This document shows, piece after piece, positions 1 to 11,970 of a DNA stretch of 64,000 nucleotides (position 1 is the first letter of the stretch; every line of letters starts with the position of its first letter). The stretch is taken from assembly GCA_033032865.1 (NCBI GenBank), contig JAWHQI010000068.1, positions 2,108,001 through 2,172,000 of the forward strand, read 5' to 3'. The translations under genes were made by a program, and so were the position numbers. The notes beneath the pieces are model-generated. The model saw only the letters and a program-made list of their open reading frames with translations, ran no database searches and was not told the origin of the DNA. This DNA comes from Dactylorhiza incarnata. Its lineage: Eukaryota > Streptophyta > Magnoliopsida > Asparagales > Orchidaceae.

Positions 1-747
1 GTTCTGATAGCTCACTTGGGTTGCGCAGCCATCGTGTTTAACTTTGAATATCATACCGTAACCTAAGCCTCGTTTTAATCCTATAAGTCCTACTGATTTG
101 ATTTGCGAGTTTGCTAGCGCCGTGGAGAGAGTGTGACCGGGCGAGCGTATGGTTCACGACGTTGATGGATTTCAGCGGAGTTATTCCTAAGCCCCGATCT
201 TTTGCAACACCCGCCTCAGTGTCTCGTCACTTTCATACTGGGCATGATCGTCAAATTCTTCATAATTCACCAACTGAGTAGGACTAAATCTTTACTTACG
301 CTTGAATACTTATGTAAATTAGTTAGCATAATTAGAATCTTCTTCTACTAGAATTTCTACTCGCATGCGTACGTTACTTCGCACCGTACTCCCTTGTGTA
401 ATTCTCTATGTTAACTATCGTTTTCGCGCTCCGCCGGATTCGTTTGCTCGGGACGCGCAAACAGTTAAGTCTGGGGGTGTGATGAGTCCTGATCATATAC
501 ACATTTATGGACTCATCCGGGCCATTATTCAGTAAATTCACCGCACTTTAGCCTTGTTATAGCTTATATTTGATAATCCATGCTAGGTGCACTTTTGGGC
601 CCACTTTGGTGTGATTTCGTTTTTTTATTTTATTATCATTAGTAGTATTCATGTGCTTGTTAAGTGCCACTTTCAGTGGCTAGATCTGTGGTTGCGCTGG
701 AATAGGAGTCGTGCAAGTGTCCCCGTTGCAATTCTGCACAGGAACAC

Positions 748-1205
748 TGCGCACGATCACTTGTTCTACTGTGCACGACCACTGGTCGTGCGCCACTGAT
801 CGTGCGCACTTAACCCTTTTTCACGAGTTCTGTCTGGTGCAGTGCGCACGATCATCAATGCCAGTGCGCACGACCATCGGTCGTGCGCCACTGCTCGTGC
901 GCATTGACCATTAAATTCTTGAGTTCTGTCTGCTGTAGTGCGCACGATCATCGTCTCCAGTGCGCACGACCACCGGTCGTGCGTCACTGCTCGTGCGCAC
1001 TCACCAGTAATTTTATGAGTTCTGTTTCATCTATTGCGCACGACCACCGACGCTAGTGCGCACGACCACCGGTCGTGCGCCACTGGTCGTGCGAACATTT
1101 TATTTCATAATTTCTGTCTTTGCAGGTTCCGTCCAGGCAGCGCGCACGATCACCGGACTCTAGTGCGCACGACCACTGGTCGTGCGCCACTGACCGTGCG
1201 CACTG
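748..1205. repeat. Palindrome array in U3 of element E
   Basis: The array has about four clusters of the inverted pair gtgcgcacgacc / ggtcgtgcgcac, with 3-bp centres such as act, cgg or ggt, plus half-sites. They are spaced by roughly 110 bp of ordinary sequence. It ends about 12 bp before the TATA box. The same units occur in the A1, A2 and C LTRs. Confidence 0.9.
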
Positions 1206-1216
1206 TTTAATTCAGC

Positions 1217-1227
1217 GCCTATATAAT
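1217..1227 (+). promoter_or_regulatory. TATA box of the E LTR
   Basis: The string cctatataatg lies just downstream of the palindrome array, in the position expected of a U3/R boundary. The A-family LTRs have the equivalent ctatataaat on the minus strand. Assigned by sequence only. Confidence 0.6.
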
Positions 1228-2086
1228 GACCTGATCGCGAATTAGGTCGGGGGGACGCAATTTGGCTCCGTTCCGTCCGCCGTTTTCGCCGTTTTCAGAG
1301 GGATTTCATCCCCTAGGACTCCTCCATCATCCAAGGGCTTGAAAGAAGGGTTCCTACACTCACTTTGATCGCTAATGAAGAGGTTCTTCGCTTGAGACGT
1401 GGCCGGATGGTAAATCTCTGGAGAAGACGGGTTCATTGGGAGGTGTGACAGCCCTCCTCTACCCCGGACGCAGTTGGGACCGAGTTAGGACGCGGATTGA
1501 CAACCTGGTGCTTCCTACCGTGAATCTACAACGAGACTCCGGATTCGGTCGTATCTCTCGCCCTTTTCCCTCTACTTATGTGGTTATAGTGTTGTATTCT
1601 CTTTATATCGATGATGAACGCTACGAATGATGTTTAAGATTGCTTATTTCATGATTATGAAATCATTTTGTTCATTTGTGTTAATGAGGTGCGCCCCGAT
1701 CGATTTTCCGCTCCATTACCATGTCCGGTGCCGCACTAGCAATTGCTAGTGGCGTGCTTGTTGAAGAGGTGTTTGCGACCCTCAATTCGTTAGCCTTCTC
1801 GCCCATCCGCCCTTTCGACGCAGCGCGCTCAAGGCCTGCCTAGTCTCCATCCCGCCAATCGAAGCATTGCATAGCGGCATTGCATAGGAGTAGGCATAGT
1901 ATTTTATTTAATTACTTGTAAACCAAACCACCCATTCATTATAGCACCGACTAAGGACTTCGATCTCAAGTCCTTCCTCGAAACTTAACTCCACCTTACT
2001 GTGTTCCTCAAGAGACCGACACTCGGGGATTTTCCCCATTATTATTACTTGCGCGACCGGTGCACTTGCCGAAATTATCGCCATCA

Positions 2087-2104
2087 ATAGTCCTTAGAAG
2101 TCAT
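2087..2104 (-). pseudogene. Start of the Copia-R gag, six codons left
   Basis: An ATG on the minus strand at 2104-2102 opens the frame MTSKDY, about 100 bases after the primer site, where copia gag usually begins. The frame is cut after the sixth codon by element E. No other coding sequence of this element is in the window to the left. Confidence 0.5.
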
Positions 2105-2191
2105 TTTTTTATTTTAAAAATAGTTTTATAATTAGAAATATGATTTGGAAGATCTTTTGATCAAGGTGTTAGCCTTTTTATGATCAACCTG

Positions 2192-2203
2192 CCTCTGATA
2201 CTA
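2192..2203 (-). other. Primer-binding site of Copia-R
   Basis: On the minus strand this reads TAGTATCAGAGG, one base off the canonical plant copia site TGGTATCAGAG that pairs with initiator tRNA-Met. It lies directly inside the LTR end, which fixes the element's orientation as minus. Confidence 0.7.
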
Positions 2204-2205
2204 AT

Positions 2206-3800
2206 TGAAAGTGCACAGTGTAACCTCTGAGTGTTCTCTAGAGGGGGTGAATAGAGATTTAAAACTTTTATACTAAATATGCACACACAATAAAAATTCT
2301 TAATGACTATGCAATCAAAAAACCAACACATAATAAATTATACACAGAGTGCAGAAATAGTAAAGGGGACAGCACAGAAAAACACAACACAGAATAGACA
2401 AGTTTTATAGTAGTTCCCAAAAATATGGGTAGTCCACTCTTCTACCACCTTAGTAGGAATGCACTATTTAGTGCTAGAGTCTTTTGATAAGGAGACTCTC
2501 AGCCATTGAGTCTTTTGATAAGGAGACACTTAGAACCACTAACTGAGTCTATTGACAAGGAGGCTCTTTGAACCAACTATTGAGTATTTTGGTAAGGAGA
2601 CTCTTAGAACCACTGAATTCTTTGGAGAGGGATTCTTAGGACTCTTTTCACAGTTACAGAGTAAGATAGGGAGAAAAGAAGGAGAAAAACAAGAAGAAGA
2701 TGTTGTAATGAGGTTTCTTCTGTTGGTGTTCTTCAGTATATGTTTTGAATGAACCCTTGCTTAAGGTAGAAAAGAATGCAAGGGTTATGAGCTTGTGATC
2801 CTGATGATCTATCTATACTCTTGATGGCTTCCTGCTGTAAGTGAAGAAGAAGAAGAAGCAGAGCCTGTGTGTTTTTCCTGTACAGAGATGTTCTTCTTGT
2901 TCTATTTGAGAGAGCAAGCTTGAGGAAGGAGGAGACAGAATATGATAGCTTGATTGATTGTGTTGTCTTTCTTCCTCTGTATTCTTATTCTCTGTCGAAT
3001 TGTGTTTGAATTTGTTTCCTCTTCTGTTCTGTGCTTAGAAGGAATGTCCACTGGATAATAAATATTTCTATACATTTCAGTTCACGACCCATCAATCTGA
3101 ATATGAATAACTGCCAAGAATGCCTTTGTTGTCTCTCTGGAGTACTCAACTCCCTTCTTGGCAATAAATGAACCATTAGAATTTGAATTACATCTTTGGA
3201 TACCTTCTGAAAAATGCACAGAAAAGGACAGCATAAAATGTTCTATTTCTGTCTGTATTTGACGTACTGTCGAATTCATTTTCCTTCTAATCGACACACC
3301 TCTGAGTTCTAATAGAAGCTACTTTGAATTACTTCTCAGTATTGAATAAACTCAGATATCGATGTTGGGATGAATCCTTATCGACGTATCCGTCGAGTTG
3401 AAGACTTGGACTTTGAACTTCATCTTCTTTGTCAAATTCAAGCCGAAGTTGCATTGACTTCTGAAATTTCTTCGACAGGCTCTGTATTCTACGTCGAGTA
3501 CATCTCAACATTGCATCGACTTCAACTTATACTTCAACTACAGTCTGAGTTACTTCTATTTGTATTCAAAGTAGCTTCGACTTTCAGTCAAAGTTGCATC
3601 GACTTCTATTCGACGCAAGTGTTACTCAACTGAATTTTGTGCTTAATTTGTACTGGTCTTGACACTCTAATGTGAGTGTGATATCCTAGGACATCTAATG
3701 ACAAAATTACCCTCTCTATACAACATGGGTAATAAATCCTAGATTATGAAATCACTTATAGATAAATTGTAAGGTAAATCAAAGGGTTCTTTTCCCAACA
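2206..3800 (-). repeat. 5' LTR of Copia-R
   Basis: The LTR is 1595 bp, bounded by TG...CA. The interior holds repeated gtctttTGATAAGGAGAC motifs (2490-2600) and a scatter of tcgac / gtcga sites (3250-3620). The outer edge is set at cccaaca, where the sequence switches to an Athila-like LTR fragment. Confidence 0.7.
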
Positions 3801-4197
3801 CTACTCTTATGTTCCGCTTGACTACTCGTCCATCCGCCGAGTGAAGCGGTGCACATCGGCCTCAGTAATCCCCCGCATTGCGAAGTGGTGTCGGCGACCG
3901 ACATTATTAATTTAGGTTATTTTATTTTGTTTCTCACAATCCAATTTGAACCTTCTGCAACCCATCCGACCTAAAGGACTTCAATCTAAAGTCTTTCCTC
4001 TATAGATAACTCCACCATATTGTATTCCTTGTGAGATCGGTACTTGGGAAGATTCACCCATTTTATATTACTTGAACGATCGGTGCACTTGTCGTTTTAT
4101 ATTGCAGTCTCGCTCCCGCCTATGGCGACATGCATGATTTGCGCATCAGCGCGCAGCGCACGGGCACACCCCCGCACGCGTGCAGCGCACGTATACA
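3801..4197 (+). repeat. Fragment of an older Athila-like LTR
   Basis: Bases 3801-4148 resemble the last ~350 bp of the E and C LTRs (gatcggtgcacttgtcg, ggacttcaatctaaagtc) and end in gcgcatca, a plausible LTR terminus. Copia-R abuts it on the left and probably inserted into it. Bases 4149-4197 are a GC-rich stretch (gcgcgcagcgcacgggc) with no recognised identity. The last five, ataca, are the left TSD of element B. Confidence 0.55.
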
Positions 4198-5701
4198 TGA
4201 TGCGCGATTTCAGCACCACTAATTAGCAAGCACGAAATGCAATACGACGGCAGTGCACTGATCGCTTAAGTAATAAAATAGGGAGGAACTCCCCGAATGT
4301 CGATCTCAAAGGAATGCAGGTTCTGGTGAACGAAACGTGTGGTGATTCGATTGTTACACGAGCGAATAATGTGAAATAGGGGCGTTGTGATTGGATTCCT
4401 AAGCTATTGCGGAAATAAGAGAAATGCGGGTCGAAAAGCACCGCTTTGCAAGGTGTGGGTGAGTGCAGCGGCCGCGATGCCGCACTTCGGTAAGCGGATG
4501 GAGTGGCCACAGTGCGTGGTTTTGTGAGGGTCGTATTCACCTCTTCGCCAACATCACCACTAGCAATTGCTAGATGGCTTCACACACAAACAACCTAGGC
4601 TATCACAACAACAATGAAAGTTATTCTCACCACCACATCATCATTGCACATGAACACAAGAAAGGATCCATAACATTAACCTAACAAGCATTCGTACAAC
4701 AACACAAAGAGAAAGCACAAGCATCAAAGTTTAGAAAGGACCACATAGATGATGTCACCGCGTCCTGGGTTCTCGGCCGGAGTGAGAGGTTGCCGGGCTC
4801 TCTTCAGGCTCGGCCCTCAGATGGTGTGCGGACTCGAAGGAGGCTATCACTGCTCCAACGATCTTCAGCGCTTCTATGGTCTCCTCGGCGAAGAATGCTT
4901 GAACTAGTGGCGGAGAATGCTTGCAAATGCTCCCGGATGGAGGAATGGCTAAGGAGATCGCTGGAAATGGTTTCCTCTTGTCTCCTCCGGTGGAAAGGGC
5001 AAAAATGGTGGGATTCCTGGCTTTTCCCGCGAGGGGAATCGGGGGCCTCCTTTGGTAGCAGCATTTCTTGCTTTAAATACTAAGCAGGCAGAGTTTTGGT
5101 CACGCACGGGCGAACGCACGATCGTGCGCTGCCCGTGCAATAATTAATGATAAAAACTGGCGTGAAGACAAAGCTGCGCCGCCCGTGCGATTTACTCATG
5201 CACGGGCAAATCCGCCCGTACGTCAAAACACACGGGTAAATTCAGAAAAGCTAAAAACAGGAAGAAACAGGCGACTGTGCATTTTACTCATGCACGGGCA
5301 ATTCCGCTCGTGCGTCAAAACGCACGACCAAACTTAGATCTCCCATTTTCTGCCCAGATGAGAACGCACGACCACAACCGTCCGTACATCAAGGAAACAC
5401 ACGAATGTGCGTTGCACACAATCATGAATTCTGGGGGGAAATTGGATGATCCGACCACCTGTATAGAAGATAAAACAGCTGGGAAAACACCTCCAGCTCT
5501 AGATAAACATTGAGAAAGGGATGGGGAGCACCATGTGCTTACCCCCAATAACAAGGAGCGCAAATGCACACCAAAACGGGCCTAAGAGTGGACCTTGCAA
5601 GGTATAACAAATATGATCAAAAACATGCCTAAAGTGTAGTGCATCGACTAGAAATACGGCCCAGATGAGTCCATAAATGTGTATATAAATGGGACTCATC
5701 A
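4198..5701 (-). repeat. 3' LTR of element B
   Basis: The LTR runs TGATGCGCG...ACTCATCA (1504 bp) on the plus strand. The reverse of a polypurine tract (cacccccatacttaac) follows at 5702. A palindrome cluster at about 5095-5420 (gcacgggc / gcccgtgc, and the perfect gcacgatcgtgc) lies just right of a minus-strand TATA-like gtatttaaag at about 5071-5080. Confidence 0.9.
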
Positions 5702-7244
5702 CACCCCCATACTTAACCATTTGCACGTTTCGGGCAAACTACTCAGCTCTCCTGTCGGAACAATTGGATGTTGGAGTGAGTTTGAGCGGTAGAGACCTAT
5801 GCGAAGTCGCATGCACACGTGCATAGAAATACATTAGAACAGAATTAAACTCAAGATTATATCTAACTATTTCTAGAACAGTAATTTGAAATTTATTTAC
5901 TTAGATGGTGAATCCCGGTGAATCTTTCGGTCGCGTAAAAGGGAAAATAGCGTGACTAATGAGTAGAGTTTTACTCGAATCAAAGCTCGGGACAAACTCC
6001 TAAGAAATCCATCAAAGTTGGTGTCCATAGGCTTGCACATTCACACTCTCTCTACTACATGAGACGACTCGTATCTAAAATCAATAGGACTTATGGGTTA
6101 GGATTGGGCTTAGGTTGAGTTTAGGCTAGATAAGTAGAAGGACGATGAGAATCACATTCAACATAAATTGATCACTCAAGAGAATTACAATCACCAATAA
6201 AACATTTTCAAGAATTACACAACACCCCCAGACTTCAACTGAACACTAGGGGCGTGCTAAGCCAAATTTAATTTGAATTTGTCGAGAGAGTATTCATTTT
6301 GAACAACTTTTTTTTCTTCTTTTCTTTTCTCATCTCGACAGAATAACTTTTGTAGGCACAATAAAAATAGCTCATTTAGCTAATTCAAAGCTGTCATACA
6401 CCACAGAGATAAGACCAAATGCGATCGATAAATAAATTTCTTTCTGCTCAAAAGTTGGTGCGAAAATAGGTTTGGACGTATGGCTTTGGTGAAATTTTAG
6501 TGGAGCTAAACAAGGAGGAAAGGTAGGCTCAAGTGGGCTTGCAAAGGTGATTACGTTGGTAAGGATTTCAAAAGCACAAACGAATCAAGAAATGACCTAT
6601 ATCACATTTTATAATGAGTACTTCAACGCAATCGTTTCAAGAGTAGCCTAGTGCAAGTTCTAGCCACCGAGAAAGGTTGTCCTTCCTTCCGACCCTAGTA
6701 ATATTCTACTACTAGTCCAGCTACACTCGACCTAATGCTACCGTTGAATTCACCGGATTCACCACTAAAGTAAAATAAATTGCAACTACAATAATAGAAA
6801 TAATTAAATTATAACTTTGAATTTTATTCTACTCTAATTGAATTTCTAGGCGTGACGGGAGCATTTGACTAGAGCAATACTCGAGTCAACAATTTTCTCT
6901 ACTCCTCACTCCTACACTAACAATCCAATTCTTACGAGCAGGGAACCTCGCAGAAATATCCAATAAGCGCGCGTGATCAAGTGCGCGTGAACTAGGTGCA
7001 AGTGTATGCAATGTGTGCAACAAATTGATAAATCCTAACTCAGCACATTCTAACATGCCATGCAAAGTGTGTGCACGTGCACAGCTCGCTCTCTCCCCCA
7101 GACTTGATCAAAATGAAATAAAATAGAAAATTCAGGAATAGGGAAAATATGGGTAGAGAGGACCTATGCTCATAAAAGAACATGCCAGAAGTGCGGTAGT
7201 TCCTTCTTTAAATTTTTCTCGTTCTGCATCCACCAAGCGAGAGT
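5702..7244 (-). other. 3' untranslated region of element B
   Basis: No coding frame is seen. In order from the LTR it holds the polypurine tract, the TTTGC...GCAAA hairpin, a block resembling A1/A2/C (caagttctagccaccgagaaa at about 6652) and the atgctcataaaag block near 7167, which is the degenerate form of a hairpin conserved in A and C. The last five bases, agagt, are the TSD of Copia-1. Confidence 0.75.
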
Positions 7245-7900
7245 TGTTGGAGTTGGGGAACACTTCTGGTCAGAGTTCGTCGAAAGGCATTCGACGAACG
7301 GAGAAGGGTTCGTTAAATGGCATTCGATGAACGGAGCGGCGTGTCGAACGGGAGAGGCCTGCGCTCGACGCCTACATTCGATGATCGACGCCTGCGCTCG
7401 ACACCTACGTTCGACACTCAACGCCTACACTCGACGCCTGCGTTCGATGCTCGACGCCTGTAATCGACGCCTGTGTTCAACGCCCGACGCCTGCGCTCGA
7501 TGCCCAATGTACATGCTGTCTCATCTAGTTCCGTCTCAGCAGAGTTTTTTGGTCTGAGTCCAGTTTGGCGCTCTATTTAAAGGGTGCATAACCCTGGTTT
7601 AGGGTTAAGGGGTCATTAAGTCCAAGTGAGTGCAATAGTTTTGTGCGGTTTTCCTTGGCGGCGGCTGCTCCTCTGTTCTTGTAGAAAGGTTGTGTCAGGT
7701 AGGATCAGTTTAGATCCTTGTAACCCTGTAAGCTGTAATCCTTCTTGATTAAAGAGCAAGAGAAGAGGAAGGGGGAGAGGGGACGTATCCCACCTTGGGT
7801 GAACCTCTGTATAACTGTTTCTTCTATGTTTGTTCTGTGCTTTCTTGTTTCGTACTACCTCTGTCGAATTTCTCGTCTCGGCACACCCTGTTTCTTTACA
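7245..7900 (+). repeat. 5' LTR of Copia-1
   Basis: 656 bp, TGTTGGAG...CTTTACA. U3 holds an inverted repeat (gttcgtcgaa / ttcgacgaac, about 7277-7302) and a minisatellite of roughly 20-bp units of the type cgacgcctgcgctcga (about 7355-7505). A TATA-like ctatttaaagg lies at 7573-7583. Confidence 0.92.
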
Positions 7901-7902
7901 TT

Positions 7903-7914
7903 TGGTATCAGAGC
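7903..7914 (+). other. Primer-binding site of Copia-1
   Basis: TGGTATCAGAGC, complementary to the 3' end of initiator tRNA-Met, two bases after the LTR. This is the canonical plant copia primer site. Confidence 0.95.
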
Positions 7915-7929
7915 TAGGTTTTTGATCCT

Positions 7930-8663
7930 GGAGATGGGTCTGGCGGCGTGCGGATCGAGATTGAAAAGTTTGACGGAAGTTGATTCGATATATGGAAGAT
8001 GAAGATGTAAGATATGTTGATTGATCGAGATCTATGGTCTGCGATCGAAGATGATCCTCCCATTCCTAAGGTAGCAGAGAAGGATGCGAGCACATCTAAG
8101 GGAAAATCTATAGACGGGACTGCTGATGGTGCAGCGGAGGCGGCGGCCTGGACCAAAACCGATCGGAAGGCTAAGGGCTTGATTCGGTTATTCCTAGCAG
8201 ATTCAATCTTGACTAACGTCATGGAGGAGACTTCGGCACGAAGTCTGTGGCGAAAGTTGGAATCCCTCTACCAGAGCAAGTCCCTGGTAAATAAATTGCT
8301 CTTGAGGAAGAAGTGGTATAAACTTCGGATGCGTGAGGGTGATTTGTTTTCAGAGCACCTGACTCAATTCAACACCATTGTGAGTCAGCTAATCTATATC
8401 GGTGAGAAGATCTCGGATGAGGATAGAGCCTTCACCTTGTTATGCTCACTTCCAGATTCATGGGACAATCTGATTGTCGTGATTGGAGGGAGTGAAGACA
8501 AGGAACTGTCATACGATACTGTATGTGCAGCTCCTTTATCTGAGGAGACCAGGAGAGGAGGTTCTGAGGCGATGAGCAAAGGTGCTTTCAGTGTGTCTAG
8601 ATCCCGCTCTCAGCGAAGGGAGAGCAAGCAAGGTGGATATCGAGATAAGTCTCGAGGGAGATC
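7930..8663 (+). pseudogene. Copia-1 gag, N-terminal part
   Basis: Structural protein of the virus-like particle. The expected start (ATG near 7935) is out of frame with what follows. The correct frame reads RIEIEKFDGS, then TGA, FDIWKMKM, then TAA, DMLIDRDLW, fitting G-to-T changes in GGA and GAA codons. From 8014 the frame is open: a UBN2-type gag core with LIRLFLADSIL, LWRKLESLYQSKS and LPDSWDNLI, then a basic Arg/Ser tail. A1 interrupts it at 8663. The zinc knuckle lies beyond A1, at 17668-17710. Confidence 0.85.
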
Positions 8664-10179
8664 TGATGCGTGTCGGCAAGTGCACCGGTCGCTGTCAAGT
8701 AATATATGTGGAGAGTGGAATCCTCGAATGTCGGTCTCTTGAGGAATGCAGGTTAGGTGAACGAATCGCGTTGTGTGACTCTTGATACACAAGCGCAACA
8801 CACATAAAAAAGGGGATTTTTGGTTGATTTGTCCTAATCCTAACAACAATAAAAGAAATGCGGGTCGAAGGCACCGCTTCGCTAGGCGAGATGGATGCAA
8901 CGGCCGCGATGCCGTGCTTCGTGAGGCGGATGGAGTGTGCTCTAGTGCGAGAGGGTGAGGGTCGCAAACACCTCTTCACAACCGCCGTTAGCTCTTGCCA
9001 ACGCGGATCAAACACCTTGCGTGCGTGCGTGAGTGAGAGAGTAGAAACGGAGTGATTCACAAGCAAGCGATGAAGGAAAGTAAAGAAACATTCATTTCAA
9101 ACAACCCAAACAACACAATATTCCAGTTTACACGATTCAACGAGTACAATGAAGGAAAGAAGAAAGAGATAACCGATGGGTGAAGACTAGCGGCCGTTCA
9201 CGGCCGGAATGGTAGGTTGTCGGGCTACCTCCGGACTCGGGCGGACTATGCTTCCGGCGCAGAGAGCTGTCACGATCTCCCTACGTAGCTCCGTCGTCTT
9301 CGACTTCAGATTTCCTCTTCTTCTCACCGGGTCGTAGTGGGGAAATAGCTGCTTGGAGGCTTGCGGATGATGGAGAACGCTCCCGGACAATGGAGGAAGG
9401 CTTGGAATGGATGGAGGAGACTTCCCCTTGAGTAGGAGATGAAGTGGAGGCGTCCCAAGATGGTGGTCGGTGGAGTACGGAACAGGCAATCCGCTCCCGG
9501 CGGCTGAATGATAACCTAAAATCGGAACAGGCATTTATATAGGCGCTGATTTAAATAGTGCGCACGGTCGTTGGCGCACGACCAGTGGTCGTGCGCACTG
9601 GAATTCTACGATCGTGCGCATTGCCTGGGTGGAACCTGCAAGATGCGAAATTTATAAACTATAATGTTCGCACGACCAGTGGCGCACGACCGGTGGTCGT
9701 GCGCACTATCGTCGGTGGTCGTGCGCATTAGTCGAAATAGAACTCAAAAAATTAATGATAAGTGCGCACGACCAGTGGCGCACGACCGGTGGTCGTGCGC
9801 ACTATCGTAGATGGTCGTGCGCACTACACCAAACAGAACTCATGAAAAAAGGGTTAAGTGCACACGATCAGTGGCGCACGACCAGTGGTCGTGCGCCATA
9901 GAACCGGTGATCGTGCGCAGTGTTCCTGTGTAGAATTGCACCGGGAACACCTGCACGACTCTTATTCTAGCACAACCACGAATCTAGCCACTGAAAGTGG
10001 CACCTAACAGTGCATGAAAACTACTAATGAAAATAAACATGAAATCACACCAAAATGGGTCTAGAAGTGCACCTAGCATGGAATATCAAATATAAACTAT
10101 AACAAGGCTAAAGTGCGGTGAAATGACTGAATAACGGCCCGGATGAGTCCATAAATGTGTATATGATCAGGACTCATCA
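8664..10179 (-). repeat. 3' LTR of A1
   Basis: TGATGCGTGTCGG...ACTCATCA. The palindrome array lies at 9555-9925 (gcgcacgacc / ggtcgtgcgc pairs). A minus-strand TATA box (ctatataaat, 9533-9542) lies just beside it. The reversed polypurine tract cacccccagactt starts at 10180. Confidence 0.95.
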
Positions 10180-11970
10180 CACCCCCAGACTTAACTGTTT
10201 GCGCGTCCCGAGCAAACGAATCCGGCTGAGTGTGAAAACGATAGTTAACATAGAGAATTACACAAAGGAGTACGGTGCGAAGTAACATACGCATGCGAGT
10301 AGAGATTCTAGTAGAAGGAGATTCTAACTATGCTAACTAATTTGCATAAGTATTAAAGCGTAAGTAAAGATTTAGTTATACTCAGTTGGTGAATTATGAA
10401 GAATTTGAACGATCATGCCCGATATGAAAGTGACGAGACACTGAGGCGGGTGTTGCAAAAGATCGGGGCTTAGGAATAACTCCGCTGAAATCCATCAACG
10501 TCGTGAACCATACGCTCGCCCAGTCACACTCTCTCCACGGCGCTAGCAAACTCACAAGTCAAATCAATAGGGCTTTTAGGATTAAGTTGGGGCTTAGGTT
10601 ACGGTATGATATTCAAAGTTAAACACGATGGCTACCCAACCCAAGTGAGCTAACAGAACGCTGCACCTCACAAAACCAACAAACTATGCTCGTGTGACAC
10701 ACCCCCACACTTATCATGAAAACTAGGTGTGCACACGGCCTACTTCACAAATACCAACAGATTTTCTATTCAGCTCGGAAGGATTTCTTTTCAATATACT
10801 CTCTTTTTTTTTAGATTTTTTTTTAACATACTACCCTTCTATTACAAATCCTCCGGTTGGTTCAAAATCAGCTGATAGACTTTATTTCCCCTTCTCATCA
10901 TAATGATTCCCAACATTACACCAAATCTAGATAATAAGTGCAGGTAACAACTATTTGGTTGCGGTTGTAGGATAAGCTTCGGGCTTTGGTGGATGAAGAG
11001 GAGCTGATCAAAAGGAGTGGTAGGCACAAATTTGGCTTGCAAAGGTGAGCGAAAAGGGCATGGAATGACAAGGCTCAAACTAGCCAAAGGGTGGCCTACA
11101 TCACATTTAACTCGGCGGGTCGCTCTCACCCATGCTTCAAGAGTCGCTTGGGGCAAGTTCTTAGCCCACGAGAGAGGTAAACCTTCCTCCCGACTCGAGC
11201 AACACATGACTAGCACTCGTACACACACAACGCCGGGTTATCGTCAATTTCATTCAAATTCACCACTTGAGTATAACAAATCTAAATCTACGCAGAAATA
11301 CTAAACATAAATTAGATGCATGGAGACAATCTAGTTCTACTCAAATTCTACCATAACATGCGAAGTGACTAGAACACTACATGAGTCAACATCGCACTCC
11401 AAATAATAATTCCTACGTTAACAACCTATTTCACATTCCAACCAAAATAGTTTAACCGGAACAACCACAAAAAGATAAGCGCGCACTCAAGTGGGTGAAA
11501 TGATGTGTGAAGCATGCAAACAATGATAATGACTAGGATAAATAAGAAACAAACTTCTAATATGCAGTGCAACTCGTGCACAGTGGATGACAACATACGC
11601 TCCCCCAGACTTAGTCTAAACAATACATCCAGAAATTGAAGAAAAAAGAGGGGAGGAAGTGTTACCCAATGCTCAGAATTGAGCATACCAGACGATTGGC
11701 GTTTATGATCAAGAACAGTCCGCAGCATCCGCACCAATGAACACAAAACCTGCAAGCACAAAACTCAAAACAACAAAAGCATATGCAAAAGCTGAACTAA
11801 AAGAAAGTTAGATAGAAACTACAAAATCAGGAAATCTGGGTTGTCTCCCAGTAGCGCTTTTATTTAACGTCCTTAAGCTGGACCAAATACCTGTATTAAC
11901 ATTGTTTATAAAATGCAGGAATTAAAAGAGAAGTTCTCAAAAGCAGTTTCACAAACTCAGATCACATAAA
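10180..11970 (-). other. 3' untranslated region of A1
   Basis: Noncoding, 1.8 kb. It holds the polypurine tract, the hairpin TTTGCTCGGGACGCGCAAA (minus strand, 10196-10218), a block at about 11150-11215 shared with A2, B and C, the hairpin block tgctcagaattgagca (about 11670) and the block gggttgtctcccagtagcg (11839) shared with A2 and B. I see no gene in it. Confidence 0.8.

Larger units (their letters stand above)
1..2086 (+). mobile_element. Athila-like element E, 3' end only
   Basis: Bases 1-479 are the 3' untranslated part of the element. They match the reverse complement of A1 at about 10180-10660. A conserved hairpin (TTTGC...GCAAA) and a polypurine tract at 467-479 (aagtctgggggtg) follow, then the 3' LTR. 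The rest of the element lies left of the window. The right flank begins atagt (2087-2091), the expected TSD, which cannot be paired here. The insertion lies in the start of a minus-strand copia gag. Confidence 0.85.
480..2086 (+). repeat. 3' LTR of element E
   Basis: The LTR runs from TGATGAGTCC to GCCATCA (1607 bp). Its first ~950 bp (U3 and TATA) resemble the A-family LTR. From about 1690 it resembles the C-family LTR, including the palindrome gcactagcaattgctagtg near 1731. It may therefore be a mosaic of two sister families. The boundaries are set by the polypurine tract on the left and by the switch to copia leader sequence on the right. Confidence 0.85.
2087..3800 (-). mobile_element. 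Ty1/copia element (Copia-R), 5' LTR and leader
   Basis: Read on the minus strand there is an LTR (3800 down to 2206), an initiator-Met type primer site, a ~90-bp leader and the first six gag codons. Element E then interrupts it at 2086. The LTR runs TGTTGGG...CTTTCA in element orientation. The string tctagagggggtgaatag at about 2238 recurs in the second copy near 49.9 kb, so the family has at least two copies here. Confidence 0.75.

Noticed and set aside
766..987. Open frames across the palindrome arrays (also 20482-20703, 26203-26439, 54711-54905)
   Set aside because: The repeated gtgcgcacgacc units have no stops in several frames, giving low-complexity reads on both strands. No domain, and they lie in U3.
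3370..3633. 87-codon plus ORF in the Copia-R LTR
   Set aside because: Runs through the tcgac-rich LTR repeats on the wrong strand. The copy near 50.9 kb does not keep it.
4223..4540. 105-codon minus ORF in the B LTR and its counterpart at 30421-30783
   Set aside because: Lies wholly in LTR R/U5 sequence, is not better conserved than the flanks, and has no motif.
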